Assembly: GCA_016946835.1 (NCBI GenBank)
Contig: JACVTC010000027.1
Coordinates: 295,001 to 355,000, forward strand
Source: Neocallimastix lanati (nom. inval.)
Taxonomy: Eukaryota > Neocallimastigomycota > Neocallimastigomycetes > Neocallimastigales > Neocallimastigaceae
Direction of reading: 5' to 3'
Length of the DNA: 60,000 nt
Below are positions 58,014 to 60,000 of the stretch, one piece after another. A program made the translations under genes and the position numbers. Positions within the stretch are counted from its first letter, which is position 1, and every line of letters begins with the position of its first letter. The notes beneath the pieces are model-generated. The model had not been told where the DNA came from. It ran no database searches and saw only the letters and a program-made list of their open reading frames with translations.

Positions 58014-58849
58014 ATTTAATTTCCTTTAAAAAAAAAAAAAAAAGAATAAAGATTTTTGATTATGACAATAGTTATTCAAATTCATCTCTTAATGGGAAAA
58101 GTTGGTTTTGTCAGATATTAATTAGGGATTATCACTGAAAAAAAAAATATATATATATATATATATGATTCCAGTTCACAGAAAATAGACTATCATACTA
58201 ATTGACTTAGAAAATATATATAATGCCCGAAGAAATTAATCTTCGTTAATAATAAATATAATTTATTATAAAAGTAGCTTATACCATAAACCATTATGAT
58301 ATAAAACTTATTACTTCATATCAAAATATAATAATAACAGTCACTAATGAAGTCACTTAATAATAGCAAAAGAAAAAAAAATAATGATTAATATAAAAAA
58401 TGAACAAATATTTGAAAATAAATAAATTGTTTATTTAATAAAGAGAAGAAGCAACATCAAACAAACAAAAAAAAACTAAATAACAAAAAACCACAATAAT
58501 AATAATAATAATAATATATATATATATATATCTTTTTAATTATGAAAATATTCTTTTTTTATAACCATTGATATTAGTTATAAAAATGAAGCAATAATAA
58601 TTACTATTTATATTTATTAATTATATTATAATTATTAATAATAAAAATAAATATAGGCGTATTTTTGGGAAGGAATAATATTTTATTTTATTTCTTTTTG
58701 TTTTTTTTTTTCTTTAATATATTTATTAATATTAAATTTAGTTATTTTTATTTTATATATATAAATATTTTTAAATATATATATATATATATATAAATTT
58801 ACAATTATTATTCATTGATAGTCATATAAATATATATATATATATAATC

Positions 58850-58883
<34 letters not shown>

Positions 58884-59350
58884 TATATATATATATATAT
58901 ATATTATTTTTTGTAGATATAAAAATTATCCCATAATCTAAAATTCATTATTAATTATTTTAATTTTTAATAACAATAAAACTAATGAGATAATCTATGC
59001 TATTTAAATAATAAAAATGAACAATTTCTATAATATTTATTAAATTTTTTAATTTTTTTTTTATTTATTTATATACTATATACTATATAAATAAATAAAT
59101 AATTAAAAAAAGTAAAAGAAAAGATAAATAATAAAAATATAAAATAAAAAATAAAAATATAAAATATAAAATATAAAATATAAAATAAAAAATATAAAAT
59201 TTTTTATTTTTTTTTTTTTTTTTTAGACTTAAAGAAAACTTTATTTAATTTATAATAATAATAAAATTACATGATTTTAATGAAAAAAAAAAAAATAAAA
59301 ATAAAAAAATAAAATAAAATACAAGAAATATAATATCGTATATTATAAAA
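58014..59350. other. AT-rich spacer
   Basis: Probable 3' untranslated region, then (TA)n and (TAA)n tracts (58497-58530, 58850-58905) and AAAAT repeats (59130-59200). A short open phrase at 58060-58138 (DYDNSYSNSSLNGKSWF) is unexplained. No gene is seen. Confidence 0.55.
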
Positions 59351-60000
59351 TTATAAAAGTACGTTAGAAGCAATAGCCTCTAACTTTTCTCCATTCCTCG
59401 ATGATAACACCAACGTCCATTATTGCGAGTAATAATTTCAAGTATTAGTGTTATCTAACGAATCTGTATCAGTTCTTTCACCGGGAGGTAAAAATTTCAT
59501 GCCTTATCACATTTCGACGTCGATGCTCTTGGTAACGGTAGAATCACTAGATTCAACGGAATACCATTTTTTTTTTTTTTTTTTTTCATCATCAATTTAA
59601 AAAAAGATCAACAAATTAAAGGTATTACGTTTTGTTAGAAACTTCCGCAATCCTCACAAAAATACGGAACAATCAACGAAGTTGAACTTTATTTAAAAAA
59701 TATTGTCAACTAATTGTTCTTTGTTCCCCATCATTAACTTTAATTTTTTTTTTTTTTTTTTTTTTTTTTTCATATATTGAACGCCCACCAAGAAGAGCAC
59801 TCAATATAAAGTAATAAATATTATTTTATTTTATTTTATTATCATAATCCTTTTCTGAATCTAAAAAAAAAAAAAAAAAAAAAAAAAATCCAAGGATTTT
59901 TGTTCAATTATTATTGCGAAACTTCAAAAAGAGATCATCTAGAAAAGGTAAAGATTTTATTTCTGTAATTTTCCAATTTTTTTTTTTTTTTTTTTTACAG
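59351..60000. other. Unresolved coding-like island at the window edge
   Basis: Stretches at 59358-59565, 59620-59740, 59770-59812 and 59889-59948 have mixed, codon-like composition, separated by poly-T or poly-A runs. On the plus strand one frame is open at about 59433-59585 (it includes ESVSVLSPGGKNFMPYH). Another piece, PRIFVQLLLRNFKKRSS, ends at a GTAAAG donor at 59948-59953, and the window closes on TTTACAG, a good acceptor. The minus strand is also partly open (VESSDSTVTKSIDVEM). It may be a multi-exon gene cut by the window or a decayed one; strand and family are unknown. Confidence 0.4.

Overview
The window is extremely AT-rich eukaryotic DNA. Gene spacers are almost only A and T, with poly-A/poly-T runs, (AAT)n arrays and period-7 arrays. 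Genes contain short GT..AG introns full of the same tracts, and the proteins carry long Asn, Ser and Glu/Lys runs. A bacterial-type GH10 xylanase with a secretion signal, a fungal Cbf1-type bHLH factor, a Ty1/copia relic and this base composition together point to an anaerobic gut fungus (Neocallimastigomycota, the Piromyces/Neocallimastix/Anaeromyces group). The genus cannot be told from the sequence. No rRNA or tRNA gene was recognised.

Layout. 1-15.3 kb: gene-free spacer with two facing period-7 arrays (4.15-4.61 and 5.81-6.47 kb). 15.3-18.4 kb (+): two-exon single-pass membrane protein with a very long low-complexity cytoplasmic tail. 20.0-25.8 kb (+): eight-exon gene, rebuilt here in frame throughout, joining 15 tandem copies of a 36-47-residue unit to a C-terminal universal stress protein (UspA) domain. 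27.4-28.4 kb (-): Cbf1-like bHLH leucine zipper in two exons. 29.5-30.9 kb: a 42-bp minisatellite, a (TTA)n array and a degenerate tandem repeat. 31.1-32.0 kb (-): decayed ankyrin-repeat gene. 32.5-35.6 kb: more period-7 arrays. 36.5-39.5 kb (+): four-exon seven-transmembrane protein with an Asn/Ser-rich tail. 41.1-41.6 kb: a dispersed repeat. 43.4-44.5 kb (-): secreted GH10 xylanase. 47.3-50.2 kb: a second copy of the dispersed repeat, split by DNA that includes a 5'-truncated copia relic with a polypurine tract and a candidate 3' LTR. 56.2-58.0 kb (+): intronless paralogue of the seven-transmembrane protein, apparently broken by two single-base homopolymer shifts near its C-terminus. 59.35-60 kb: an unresolved coding-like island at the window edge.

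How the genes relate. There is no operon or recognisable gene cluster. The two seven-transmembrane proteins are clearly related to each other and, with the single-pass protein, look like cell-surface sensors with large disordered cytoplasmic tails. The UspA fusion would be an intracellular nucleotide-responsive or scaffolding protein, Cbf1 a nuclear regulator, and the xylanase the plant-cell-wall enzyme expected of a rumen fungus. The most novel items are the UspA repeat fusion and the seven-transmembrane pair.
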